Source of the DNA: Planctomycetota bacterium
Lineage (GTDB): Bacteria; Planctomycetota; UBA1135; UBA2386
NCBI GenBank assembly: GCA_016794425.1
Contig: JAEUHR010000044.1
Span: forward strand, 1-64,000
Direction of reading: 5' to 3'
DNA length: 64,000 bases
The position numbers and the translations under genes were made by a program. Shown here in pieces: positions 1-8,006 of this stretch (positions are counted from its first letter, which is position 1; each line of letters begins with the position of its first letter). The notes under the pieces were generated by a model. The model was given only the letters and a program-made list of their open reading frames with translations. It did no database searches and had not been told where the DNA came from.

Positions 1-10
1 CCCCAGCTGA
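1..10 (+). CDS. Possible last codons of ATP synthase alpha subunit gene
   Basis: A TGA at 8-10 lies three bases before the atpG start. In bacterial F1Fo operons atpA normally precedes atpG, so this stop is probably the end of atpA. Only two sense codons are visible, so identity rests entirely on gene order. Confidence 0.3.
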
Positions 11-13
11 CCC

Positions 14-895
14 ATGGCGAACCTCAAGGAACTCCGCGGCCGCATCAAGTCGGTGGCCAGCATCGCGCAGATCACCCGCGCGATGGAGATGGTCGCGTCG
101 ATGAAGCTGCGCAAGGTGCAGGCGAAGGCGCAGAGCTTCCATCCGTACGTCGACGAGATCCGGCACATGATCGAAGCGCTGGCCGGCAAGGTCGGCAGCG
201 AGGGCGAAGTGCCGTTGTTCCAGGCGCGCGAGGTGAACACCGTCGGGCTCCTGGTGATCACCAGCGACCGCGGCCTGTGCGGTTCCTACAACAGCTACGT
301 GCTGGCGCTGCTGCGCCGGACCATCGACGAGCTGAAGGCGCAGGGCAAGCAGATCAAGTTCTGGGTCTATGGCAGGAAGGGCTACGCCTGGCTGCAGCGC
401 CGCGGCTTCGCCGTCGAGCGCTTCTTCGTCGAGCCGCCGCTCGACAAGGCCGACTTCGGCGCCGCCAAGCTGGTCGGCCAGGCGATGGTCGAAGCGTTCA
501 CCGGTGGCACGGTCGACCAGGTCCGCCTCGTCTACACGCGCTTCCAGTCGATGATCAAGTTCGTGCCGACGGACGCGCAGTTCCTGCCGATCCAGTCGAT
601 CGCCGTCGGAGAAAAGGCCAAGGCCGACAACTACGAACTCGACTTCCTGATGGAGCCGGACGCGACGACGATCTTCAACCGGTTGTTGCCGCGTTACCTC
701 GAGACCGTGGTCTTCGACGCCATGTTGCAGTCGCTGACCAGCGAGCACGCCAGTCGCCGCATGGCGATGAAGGGCGCGACCGACGCCGCGGTGCGCATGA
801 ACAAGGGCCTGAAGAAGGTCTACAACCGCGCGCGCCAGGAGAACATCACCAAGGAGCTGCTCGACATCGTCGGCGGCGCCAGCGCCGTCAGCTGA
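14..895 (+). CDS. atpG: ATP synthase F1 gamma subunit
   Basis: This is the central rotor shaft of the F1 catalytic head, which couples proton flow through Fo to ATP synthesis at the cytoplasmic membrane face. The protein is 293 residues, normal for the family. The N-terminal helix (MANLKELRGRIKSV... through TRAMEMVASMKLRK) and the C-terminal helix (ARQENITKELLDIVGGASA) are the conserved coiled-coil pair that penetrates the alpha3beta3 ring. The ATG at 14 gives the canonical N-terminus. It is followed by atpD and atpC in the standard order, so the window opens inside an atp operon whose Fo, delta and alpha genes must lie upstream. Nothing unusual is seen. Confidence 0.97.
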   Translation: MANLKELRGRIKSVASIAQITRAMEMVASMKLRKVQAKAQSFHPYVDEIRHMIEALAGKVGSEGEVPLFQAREVNTVGLLVITSDRGLCGSYNSYVLALLRRTIDELKAQGKQIKFWVYGRKGYAWLQRRGFAVERFFVEPPLDKADFGAAKLVGQAMVEAFTGGTVDQVRLVYTRFQSMIKFVPTDAQFLPIQSIAVGEKAKADNYELDFLMEPDATTIFNRLLPRYLETVVFDAMLQSLTSEHASRRMAMKGATDAAVRMNKGLKKVYNRARQENITKELLDIVGGASAVS

Positions 896-925
896 ACGGC
901 AGAAACCCACAGAGAGCATCCGAAC

Positions 926-930
926 GAGGA
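926..930 (+). promoter_or_regulatory. Shine-Dalgarno deciding the atpD start
   Basis: GAGGA lies six bases before the GTG at 937. This supports that GTG over the in-frame ATG at 955 and over the long upstream open frame, which only shadows atpG. Confidence 0.6.
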
Positions 931-936
931 CATGAC

Positions 937-2400
937 GTGACGACCGCCACCCAGATGGAAGGAAAGATCCTGCAGGTGTTCGGCCCCGTGGTGGACGTGC
1001 AGTTCCCCGAGGGCCACATGCCACGGCTGTACAACGCCATCACGGTGGTGGACAAGCAGCGCGGCATCGACCTCGTGCTCGAAGTCGCGCAGCAGCTCGG
1101 CAACAGCACGGCGCGCTGCGTCGCGATGTCGTCGACCGACGGCATGAGCCGCGGCATGGCCGCGACCGACACCGGCGCACCGATCTCGGTGCCGGTCGGC
1201 GACGCGACACGCGGCCGCCTGTTCGACGTGCTCGGGCGCGCGCTCGAGGTCAACGTCGCGCACCCGCGCACCGGCAAGCCGATGCCGCCGGTCGCCGCGA
1301 AGGGCACGCTGCCGATCCACCGCCAGGCGCCGACGTTCGACGAACAGCAGGCGATCAGCGAGGTGTTCGAGACCGGCATCAAGGTCGTCGACCTGCTGTG
1401 CCCGTTCGCGAAGGGCGGCAAGATCGGCCTGTTCGGCGGCGCCGGCGTCGGCAAGACGGTGTTGATCCAGGAGCTGATCCGGATCACCGCGGTCGAGAAG
1501 GGCGGCTTCTCGGTGTTCTGCGGCGTCGGCGAGCGCACGCGTGAGGGCAACGACCTCTGGCTCGAGATGGCCGAGGCCGAGTACACCGACGCGAAGGGCC
1601 AGAAGGCCTCGGTGCTCGACAACGCGGTGCTGGTGTTCGGCCAGATGAACGAACCGCCGGGCGCCCGCCTGCGCGTCGCGCTGACCGGCCTGACGATGGC
1701 CGAGTACTTCCGCGACCAGGAAGGCAAGGACGTGCTGCTGTTCGTCGACAACGTGTTCCGCTTCGTGCAGGCGGGCTCGGAAGTGTCGGCACTGCTCGGC
1801 CGTCTGCCGAGCGCCGTCGGCTACCAGCCGACGATGGCGTCCGAGATGGGTGCGCTGCAGGAGCGCATCACGTCGACCAAGAAGGGCTCGGTCACGTCGA
1901 TGCAGGCCGTGTACGTGCCTGCGGACGACATCACCGATCCTGCGCCCGTGGCCACCTTCGCGCACCTGGACTCGACGATCATCCTCGAGCGCCAGATCGC
2001 CGAACTCGGCATCTATCCGGCCGTCGACCCGCTGAAGTCGACGTCGAAGATGCTGAGCCCGTCGGTCGTCGGCGAGGAGCACTACAAGGTCGCGCGCGAC
2101 GTGCAGCGCACGCTGCAGCGCTACCAGGACCTGCGCGACATCATCGCGATCCTCGGCATCGAGGAACTCAGCGAAGAGGACAAGCTGGTGGTCGCGCGCG
2201 CCCGCCGCATCCAGCGCTTCTTGTCGCAGCCGTTCTTCGTCGCCGAAGCGTTCACCGGCACGCCCGGCAAGTTCGTCAAGCGCGAGGACACCGTGCGCTC
2301 GTTCAAGGAGATCCTCGAAGGCAAGCACGACTCGCTGCCCGAGTCGGCCTTCTACATGGTCGGTTCGATCGAAGAAGCCGTCGCGCGCGGCAAGAAGTAG
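937..2400 (+). CDS. atpD: ATP synthase F1 beta subunit
   Basis: This is the catalytic subunit of F1, which makes ATP from ADP and phosphate. The 487-residue protein carries a P-loop reading GGAGVGKTVLIQELI, the segment GVGERTREGNDLW, the catalytic region GQMNEPPGARLRVALTGLTM and the DELSEED-like lever (EELSEED near residue 407). I start it at the GTG at 937 because GAGGA precedes it; the open frame continues upstream only because it overlaps atpG. The N-terminal beta-barrel begins at GKILQVFGPVVDVQF. It sits 41 bases after atpG and 8 before atpC, so it is co-transcribed with both. The family's usual Met after the P-loop is Gln here, a minor variation. Confidence 0.96.
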   Translation: MTTATQMEGKILQVFGPVVDVQFPEGHMPRLYNAITVVDKQRGIDLVLEVAQQLGNSTARCVAMSSTDGMSRGMAATDTGAPISVPVGDATRGRLFDVLGRALEVNVAHPRTGKPMPPVAAKGTLPIHRQAPTFDEQQAISEVFETGIKVVDLLCPFAKGGKIGLFGGAGVGKTVLIQELIRITAVEKGGFSVFCGVGERTREGNDLWLEMAEAEYTDAKGQKASVLDNAVLVFGQMNEPPGARLRVALTGLTMAEYFRDQEGKDVLLFVDNVFRFVQAGSEVSALLGRLPSAVGYQPTMASEMGALQERITSTKKGSVTSMQAVYVPADDITDPAPVATFAHLDSTIILERQIAELGIYPAVDPLKSTSKMLSPSVVGEEHYKVARDVQRTLQRYQDLRDIIAILGIEELSEEDKLVVARARRIQRFLSQPFFVAEAFTGTPGKFVKREDTVRSFKEILEGKHDSLPESAFYMVGSIEEAVARGKK

Positions 2401-2408
2401 GTCCACCC

Positions 2409-2843
2409 ATGGCCCAGGACCTCCACCTCCGCATCGTCACGCCCGACCGCACGATCGTCGACCGCAAGGTCGCCGCGGTCGCGTTCCAGGGCGTCGACGG
2501 CGGCTACGGCATCCTGCCGCACCACGCGCCGCTGATGACCGCGATCGCCGCGACCGGCACCGCCGAAATCACCGAGCTGGACGGCAAGAAGAGCGAGCTG
2601 TTCGTCAGCGACGGTTTCGCCCAGATGCAGCACAACGTGCTGACGCTGGTCTGCGAAGCCGGTGAGTTCGCGCACGAGATCGACCTGGCGCGCGTCAAGG
2701 CGGCCGAACAGAAGGCGCGCGAGAAGATGGCCGGCCTGGACCGCCTCAGCGAGGACTTCCTGCGCGCCGAGGCGTCGCTGCGCAAGGCGCTGGCGCGCGA
2801 GATGATGGCGCGGCGCAGCACCGGCACCGGCAACCTGAGCTGA
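2409..2843 (+). CDS. atpC: ATP synthase F1 epsilon subunit
   Basis: This is the small rotor subunit that binds gamma and the c-ring and can inhibit ATP hydrolysis. Its 144 residues contain the N-terminal beta-sandwich (LRIVTPDRTIVDRKV, then GGYGILPHHAPLMTAI) and a C-terminal helical hairpin (about residues 90-135). The ATG is eight bases after the atpD stop. A GC-rich hairpin follows the stop codon, which fits this being the last atp gene. Confidence 0.95.
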   Translation: MAQDLHLRIVTPDRTIVDRKVAAVAFQGVDGGYGILPHHAPLMTAIAATGTAEITELDGKKSELFVSDGFAQMQHNVLTLVCEAGEFAHEIDLARVKAAEQKAREKMAGLDRLSEDFLRAEASLRKALAREMMARRSTGTGNLS

Positions 2844-2866
2844 GGCGACAGCGGCGCCGGCGCCCG

Positions 2867-2881
2867 ACCCGCCGGGCGGGT
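2867..2881 (+). terminator. GC hairpin after the atp operon
   Basis: ACCCGC and GCGGGT pair around a CGG loop, 24 bases after the atpC stop. There is no T-tract, so it could be a Rho-type or mRNA-end hairpin rather than a classical intrinsic terminator. Confidence 0.35.
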
Positions 2882-2977
2882 GGTGCCGTCGTGTCGAAGG
2901 TGCGTATTCAGGCTGCGGGCCCGCGCCTGCCGATCAGGGAAGACCCCGAGCCGGCACCCCGGCCGCGGGCGTCCGCA

Positions 2978-4771
2978 ATGCGCATCCAGACTCGCTTGTC
3001 CCTCTCGGTGGTATGCACCCTCGGTGTGGTCCTGCTGGCCAGCGGCTACCTGACGGAACGGTCGATGCAGCAGGTCGCGCTCGACGAGGCGGTGGCGAAA
3101 GCGATCGCGGTGGTGGGCGCCGCCGACGCGGCGCGCGACCACGTCAGCCGCATGCACGACGAGCACGGCATCGACCTCGTGGCGTTGCTCGAAACCGCCC
3201 GGCAGCAGACCGCATCCACCGGCGGCGACTACCGTTCGACGGCGGCGTTCCGCGCGATTCCGGTGATCGCCGGCATCGAGGCCGCCAAGGGCGCCGCGAA
3301 GGCGGCGAACCTCGATCTGACGGTCACGGCGCACCATGCCCGCAATCCCGACTACGACCCCACGCGGGACGCTGAGCACGGCGCGTTCCGTAGTCGGCTG
3401 CTCAGCGACCTGACCGCGCAGGTCGAAGCAGGTGGCGGGCTCGACCTGCACCGCGTCGATGCCGCGCGCGACGTGCTGGTGTTCCAGCATGCGATCACGC
3501 TGTCGCAAGGCTGCCTGTTGTGCCACGGCAACCCGGCCGACTCCCAGACGCGCGACGGCAAGGACCCGTTGGGGTTCCGGATGGAGAACTGGCAGGCCGG
3601 CGACGTGCACGGCGCCTTCGAAGTGCGCACGCCGCTGGCGCCGATCCGGGCCGCGGCGCGCGCGCAGGCGTTCGGCGTCGTCGGCATCGGTGCGCTGATC
3701 GGCCTGGTCGGCATCGGCGCGCTGCTGTTCGTGCTGCGACGGTTCGTTGCGCGCCCGATCGCGCAGGCCGTGGCCACGCTGCGCGCCGGCGAAGGCGATC
3801 TTCGCACCAGGCTCGCGGCGGTGGGCAACGATGAACTCGGCGAACTCGGGCGGTGGTGCAATCGCTTCCTCGAGCAGGTGCAGGCCATCGTCATCGAGAT
3901 CCAGGGCCACGCACGCAGCGTCGGCGCCGCCGCGGCCCAGCTCGCCGGCACCGCGCAGAGCCTCACGGTCGGGGCGCAGCGCACCGGCGCCCAGTCGACC
4001 CAGGTGGCCGCGGCCGCCGAGCAGATGACCGCGAACATCGGCAACGTCGGCAGCAGCAGCGAGTCGATGGCGGGCACGTTCCGCACCGTGGCGGCCGCGG
4101 TCGAGCAGATGACCGCCAGCATCGGCGAGGTCGCCAAGGCCGCCGGCGAAGCGGCGACGGTCGCGCTGCAGGCGGAGACCCTGGCACGGCAGAGCAGCGA
4201 GTGCATGGGCGGTCTCGGCGCCGCGGCGTCGGAGATCGGCCGCGTCGTCGAGACGATCCAGGACATCGCCGAGCAGACCAACCTGCTGGCGTTGAACGCG
4301 ACGATCGAAGCGGCGCGCGCGGGGGAGGCCGGCAAGGGCTTCTCGGTCGTCGCGAACGAGGTCAAGGACCTCGCGCGGCAGACGGCCGAAGCGACGCAGG
4401 ACATCCGGCGCCGGATCGAGCGCATCCAGGGCAGCACTGCGACCTCGGTCGACTCGATCACGCGGATCGACGGCGTCATCGCCAAGGTGAGCGCCAACAG
4501 CAAGCAGATCGCGACGGCCGTCACCGAGCAGCGCGCTGCGACCGAGGAGATCGCGCGCAACCTGGCCGCCAACGCCGACGCCGTCGAGGTCGTGGCCAAG
4601 AACGTCGGTGAGAGCGCGGTGGCGAGCCAGGAGATCACGCGCGGCATCGCCGAGGTCGATGCGATGGCGCGGCAGGCCTCGACCCACGCCGCCGAGTCGC
4701 GTTCCGCCTCGGCGGGACTACAACAGCTCGCCGAGGCGCTCGAGGCCAGCGTGCGCCGCTTCCGGGTCTGA
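2978..4771 (+). CDS. Methyl-accepting chemotaxis protein with c-type heme (Tll0287-like/DUF3365) sensor domain
   Basis: A membrane chemoreceptor that would signal to a CheA kinase. From the ATG at 2978 (597 residues) it has an N-terminal membrane helix (about 6-25), a periplasmic domain of about 200 residues, a second helix (about 230-252), a HAMP linker and a long cytoplasmic signalling coiled coil ending near 595. The conserved MCP hairpin (IAEQTNLLALNATIEAARAG) is intact. The periplasmic domain contains CLLCHGNP (Cys179, Cys182, His183), the heme-attachment motif of the Tll0287-like fold. An in-frame GTG at 2891 would add 29 residues before the first helix; I prefer 2978 because it places the helix at the N-terminus. 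No che genes are nearby. Redox, NO or O2 sensing is inference. Confidence 0.88.
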   Translation: MRIQTRLSLSVVCTLGVVLLASGYLTERSMQQVALDEAVAKAIAVVGAADAARDHVSRMHDEHGIDLVALLETARQQTASTGGDYRSTAAFRAIPVIAGIEAAKGAAKAANLDLTVTAHHARNPDYDPTRDAEHGAFRSRLLSDLTAQVEAGGGLDLHRVDAARDVLVFQHAITLSQGCLLCHGNPADSQTRDGKDPLGFRMENWQAGDVHGAFEVRTPLAPIRAAARAQAFGVVGIGALIGLVGIGALLFVLRRFVARPIAQAVATLRAGEGDLRTRLAAVGNDELGELGRWCNRFLEQVQAIVIEIQGHARSVGAAAAQLAGTAQSLTVGAQRTGAQSTQVAAAAEQMTANIGNVGSSSESMAGTFRTVAAAVEQMTASIGEVAKAAGEAATVALQAETLARQSSECMGGLGAAASEIGRVVETIQDIAEQTNLLALNATIEAARAGEAGKGFSVVANEVKDLARQTAEATQDIRRRIERIQGSTATSVDSITRIDGVIAKVSANSKQIATAVTEQRAATEEIARNLAANADAVEVVAKNVGESAVASQEITRGIAEVDAMARQASTHAAESRSASAGLQQLAEALEASVRRFRV

Positions 4772-4869
4772 GCCGCCGGGACGACAGCGGCGGTCGGGCG
4801 CCTGCGCCGGCCGCGGCGATTCTCCACCGTCGCCGCGGCGCGCCATGGATCGTCGCGGCCGCCCACGGA

Positions 4870-4875
4870 TACACT
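4870..4875 (+). promoter_or_regulatory. Candidate -10 element of the FKBP gene
   Basis: TACACT lies 30 bases before the ATG at 4906 and matches the TANNCT hexamer found before many first genes in this window. I see no good -35 element. Confidence 0.35.
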
Positions 4876-4880
4876 GCCGC

Positions 4881-4897
4881 CCCCGGCCCGGCCGGGG
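4881..4897 (+). other. Hairpin in the FKBP leader
   Basis: CCCCGGC and GCCGGGG pair around CCG, just before the start codon at 4906 and downstream of the candidate -10. It could affect translation initiation. GC-rich chance pairing is possible. Confidence 0.3.
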
Positions 4898-4905
4898 TCA
4901 TCCAC

Positions 4906-6042
4906 ATGAAGATCCTCTCTGTCTGTCTGCTGCTGCTCTCGTTGTGCCCGGCCCAGGACCCGCGGGGCGGCATTCCCCCGTGTGACGCGATGCAGAAGAC
5001 CGCGTCCGGCCTCGAATGGGGCGTGCTGAAGAAGGGCACCGACCAGCCGCCGCCCGGCCCCGAAGACGTCGTCGAGGTGCACTACACGGGCTGGCTGACC
5101 GACGGCACCGAGTTCGACAGCTCGCGCAGCCGCGGCGAGCCGGCGAAGTTCCCGCTGAACGGCGTCATCAAGGGCTGGACCGAGGGTCTGCAGCTGATGT
5201 CGCCGGGTTCGCGGTGCAAGTTCGTGATCCCGGGCGCGCTCGCGTACGGTGAGCGCGGCTCGCCGCCGAAGATCGGCCCGAACGCGACGCTGGTGTTCGA
5301 CGTCGAGCTGCTCAGTGTGGTGCGCATGCCGAAGCTGCGGGCCGCGAACCCGGCGGCGCAGAAGACCGGCGCCGACGGCCTCAAGTACGAAGTCGTGACC
5401 GCGGGCACCGGCGCGATGGTGGGCAAGACCGACGGACTGAACCTGCGCTTCGCGGTCTGGAAGGCCGACGGCTCGCTGTTCGACTGCTCGGAGCGCCACG
5501 ACGGCATGACGCTGAGCGGCACGGCGGACTCGCTGCAGTTCGCGTTCCTGCAGCCGCTGGTGCTGGACCGCAAGGTCGGCGAGATCCTGCGCATCGAAGT
5601 GCCGCAGGGACTGTTCCCCAACGTCGGCGGCGACTCGATCTGGGAGATCGAGCTGACCGGCGTGACCAAGGTGCCGGAGTTCCGGCTGCCGGACCCGGCC
5701 AAGGTCGTGACCACCCAGAGCGGCCTCAAGTACGAGGTGCTCGAGCCGGGCACCGGCGAGTCGCCGAAGGCCACCGACACGGTCGTCGCGCTCTACACCG
5801 GCTGGCTGACCGACGGCAAGCTGTTCGACAGCGCGCACGTGCGCGGCAAGCCGGCCGAGTTCCCGCTGAACCGCGTGATCAAGGGCTGGACCGAAGGCCT
5901 GCAGCTGATGAAGCCGGGCGCCAAGTTCCTGTTCGCGATCCCCGGCGACCTCGCCTACGGCGCGCGCGGCCGCGAGCCGACGATCCCGCCGAACGCCGAG
6001 CTGGTGTTCCTGGTCGAACTGGTCCAGGTCAAGGCGCAGTAG
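4906..6042 (+). CDS. Secreted FKBP-type peptidyl-prolyl isomerase with three FKBP-like domains
   Basis: Catalyses cis-trans isomerisation of prolyl bonds in exported proteins. The 378-residue product has a signal peptide (about 1-16, ending CPAQ). FKBP domain 1 (about 33-140) has VHYTGWLTDGTEFDSS, GVIKGWTEGLQLM and ALAYGERG. A second FKBP-shaped domain (about 150-255) keeps the framework but has lost these motifs: FAVWKADGSLFDCSE replaces the YTGWL segment and there is no IPxxLAYG loop. Domain 3 (about 262-376) is again canonical (LYTGWLTDGKLFDSA, GDLAYGARG). The middle domain therefore probably acts as a spacer or substrate-binding module. The 3' end overlaps the convergent rlmN by 14 bases. 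Confidence 0.93.
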   Translation: MKILSVCLLLLSLCPAQDPRGGIPPCDAMQKTASGLEWGVLKKGTDQPPPGPEDVVEVHYTGWLTDGTEFDSSRSRGEPAKFPLNGVIKGWTEGLQLMSPGSRCKFVIPGALAYGERGSPPKIGPNATLVFDVELLSVVRMPKLRAANPAAQKTGADGLKYEVVTAGTGAMVGKTDGLNLRFAVWKADGSLFDCSERHDGMTLSGTADSLQFAFLQPLVLDRKVGEILRIEVPQGLFPNVGGDSIWEIELTGVTKVPEFRLPDPAKVVTTQSGLKYEVLEPGTGESPKATDTVVALYTGWLTDGKLFDSAHVRGKPAEFPLNRVIKGWTEGLQLMKPGAKFLFAIPGDLAYGARGREPTIPPNAELVFLVELVQVKAQ

Positions 6043-7081
6043 CGGCCGCGGCAGCGCCGAGCTGGCCGCAGCCAGCCAGCACCGAGCGCCCCTTGGTGAC
6101 GCGGCGCCGCACGGCGAGGCCGTGCGCGCGCAGGTGCGCGACGAAGCGCAGGACCTCCGCCTCGGTGGGAGCCGGTGCGATCGGTGCCGTGCCCGGGTTG
6201 TACGGGATCACGTGCACCAGCACGCGGCCCAGCGGCGCGCAGAACGCGGCGATCTCGGCCGCGTCCCGTTCGTGGTCGTTGGCGCCCGGCAGCAGGCACC
6301 AGTGGATGCCGAGCGCCAGGTTGGCGCGCTGCCGGTAGCGCACCAGCGCGGCCTGGATCTCGCGCAGCGGGTAGCGCACCGAGTTCGGCATCAGCCGCGC
6401 CCGGCGCGCGTCGTCGGCCGACGTCAGGCTCAGCGACAGCCCGAGCCGCTTCCAGCCGAGTTCGCGCAGCGCGTCGATGCCCGGCACGTGGCCGACCGTG
6501 CAGACCGTCAGCCGCTCCTGCGCGTAGGCGAGGCCGCGCCGGTCGGTCAGCACCGCCAACGCCTGCAGCAGACCATCGAGGTTGTCGAGCGGTTCGCCCA
6601 TGCCCTGGAACACGATCGTGTCGGGGCGACGCCCGCGGTGCTGCAGCGTCACCTGCGCGACGATCTCGCCGGCGGTCAGGTTGCGCCGCAGGCCGAGTCG
6701 GCCGGTCTCGCAGAACGTGCAGGCCCGCGCGCAGCCGACCTGCGTCGACACGCACAGACTGGTGCGGTCGCGGCCCATCGGCAGGCGCACCGACTCGATC
6801 GTCTGGCCGTCGCGCAGGCGCAGCAGGCGCTTGTGCACGACGCCGTGGGGCAGCGCCTCCTGCTGCTCGCCTAACACTTCGGGCAGGTGCAGTGCCGCCA
6901 GCTCGCGCCAGACCGCGGCCGCGCGCGGCGACAGACCGGCCGCATCGGGCGCGAAGGTGCCGTCGCGCACCGCCGCCCGGTGCACGGCGGCCGCGGCGCC
7001 GGCGCCCTTGCGCTCGCCGAACGCCCGCACCGCGGCGGCGTGCAGTTCGGCGGCAGTCGTGCCCAGCAGGTCGAGCGGCAT
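6029..7081 (-). CDS. rlmN: 23S rRNA (adenine-2503-C2)-methyltransferase, RlmN/Cfr family
   Basis: A radical-SAM enzyme that methylates C2 of A2503 in 23S rRNA and A37 in some tRNAs. In this 350-residue version the cluster motif is CARACTFC (Cys117, 121, 124), preceded by the family Cys110 in SLCVSTQVGC. GMGEPLDNL is the GEP motif. The methyl-carrying Cys is Cys338 in GCGQL. The usual RGxDIxAACGQL is altered to KGRSVLAGCGQL, and the N-terminal domain is more divergent than usual, so a paralogue is possible. The ATG at 7081 aligns MPLDLLG with the family start and has TACCGT seven bases upstream; a TTG at 7120 would only add a poor extension. Confidence 0.85.
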   Translation of the reverse strand: MPLDLLGTTAAELHAAAVRAFGERKGAGAAAAVHRAAVRDGTFAPDAAGLSPRAAAVWRELAALHLPEVLGEQQEALPHGVVHKRLLRLRDGQTIESVRLPMGRDRTSLCVSTQVGCARACTFCETGRLGLRRNLTAGEIVAQVTLQHRGRRPDTIVFQGMGEPLDNLDGLLQALAVLTDRRGLAYAQERLTVCTVGHVPGIDALRELGWKRLGLSLSLTSADDARRARLMPNSVRYPLREIQAALVRYRQRANLALGIHWCLLPGANDHERDAAEIAAFCAPLGRVLVHVIPYNPGTAPIAPAPTEAEVLRFVAHLRAHGLAVRRRVTKGRSVLAGCGQLGAAAAATAP

Positions 7082-7088
7082 CGGCAGC

Positions 7089-7094
7089 ACGGTA
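7089..7094 (-). promoter_or_regulatory. Candidate -10 element for a leaderless rlmN mRNA
   Basis: On the minus strand TACCGT sits seven bases before the ATG at 7081, with no Shine-Dalgarno between. Transcription from this box would begin at or near the start codon. Confidence 0.5.
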
Positions 7095-7220
7095 GCTTCG
7101 CCTGGCCCCGATGCGAGCAAGGCCGCCGCGGCCGGCGGGAGGTTGGCCGCGCAAAGTAATCGCCGATCCGAAGAGAAAACCCGTGCAGCAGGGGCCGACC
7201 CGAGCCATCATGCGCCGCCG

Positions 7221-8006
7221 ATGACCAGCGTCTCCGCATCGCCGCCGCCGGACGCCGCCCCGGTGGTTCCCGTGCTCGAGGCCCGGGGGCTGTTCCGGTT
7301 CCGGCGCGACGAGGGCCGCGAGGTGCCGATCGTGCGCGACGTCTCGTTCGCGCTGGCGCCGCGTGAGTTCGCGACGATCATGGGGCCGTCGGGCTCCGGC
7401 AAGTCGACGCTGCTGCACCTGCTGGCCGGGCTCGACCGGCCGTCGGCAGGGCTCGTGCAGGTGGCCGGCGAAGACCTCGGTGCCGGCGACGAGGAACGGC
7501 GCGCCGCGATCCGGCGCCGGCGGATCGGCTTCGTGTTCCAGTTCTTCCACCTGCTGCCGGATCTGACCGTCGAGGAGAACGTCACGCTGCCGCTGCGCAT
7601 CCTGGGCCAGAGCCCGCGCCAGCACCGGACGCGCACCGACAGCCTGCTCGAGCTGCTCGGCATCGCGCACCTGAAGCGGCGGCTGCCGGCCGCGCTGTCG
7701 GGCGGCGAGATGCAGCGGGCGTCGATCGCGCGCGCGCTGGCCGCGCAGCCGCCGCTGGTGCTCGCCGACGAACCGACCGGCAACCTGTCCAGCAAGGCCG
7801 GCGAGGAGGTCGTCTCGCTGCTGCGGTCGGTGCGCGACAACCTCGGCACCACGATCCTGCTGGTCACCCACAATCCGCGCGACGCCGCTGCCGGCGATCG
7901 CGTGTTGTTCCTGCACGATGGCGCGCTGCGCCCGGAAGCCGAACTGCGCGGGGGTCCCTTCGGTGTCGCTGACGTCTTTGCTCGTCTTCAGGAACTGGGC
8001 ATCTAG
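7221..8006 (+). CDS. ABC transporter ATP-binding protein, MacB/LolD type
   Basis: The ATPase half of a transporter whose permease is the next gene. The 261 residues include Walker A GPSGSGKST (55-63), the Q-loop VFQFFHLLPDLTVEEN, signature LSGGEMQR (159-166), Walker B LVLADEP (179-185) and the switch His in LVTHN. The FFHLLPxLTVxENV segment is typical of the LolD/MacB/FtsE branch, whose members extrude lipoproteins, peptides or lipids rather than import solutes. The start at 7221 fits the family length; the longer open frame upstream is antisense to rlmN. The gene overlaps the permease start, so the pair is translationally coupled. No membrane-fusion protein lies beside it. Confidence 0.92.
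   Translation: MTSVSASPPPDAAPVVPVLEARGLFRFRRDEGREVPIVRDVSFALAPREFATIMGPSGSGKSTLLHLLAGLDRPSAGLVQVAGEDLGAGDEERRAAIRRRRIGFVFQFFHLLPDLTVEENVTLPLRILGQSPRQHRTRTDSLLELLGIAHLKRRLPAALSGGEMQRASIARALAAQPPLVLADEPTGNLSSKAGEEVVSLLRSVRDNLGTTILLVTHNPRDAAAGDRVLFLHDGALRPEAELRGGPFGVADVFARLQELGI

Noticed and set aside
277..936. Upstream extension of the atpD frame
   Set aside because: It overlaps atpG in another frame, encodes Arg/Ala-rich shadow sequence, and a GTG with GAGGA stands at 937.
2891..2977. GTG start for the chemoreceptor
   Set aside because: It adds a charged, Pro-rich segment before the first membrane helix; the ATG at 2978 is better placed, though not certain.
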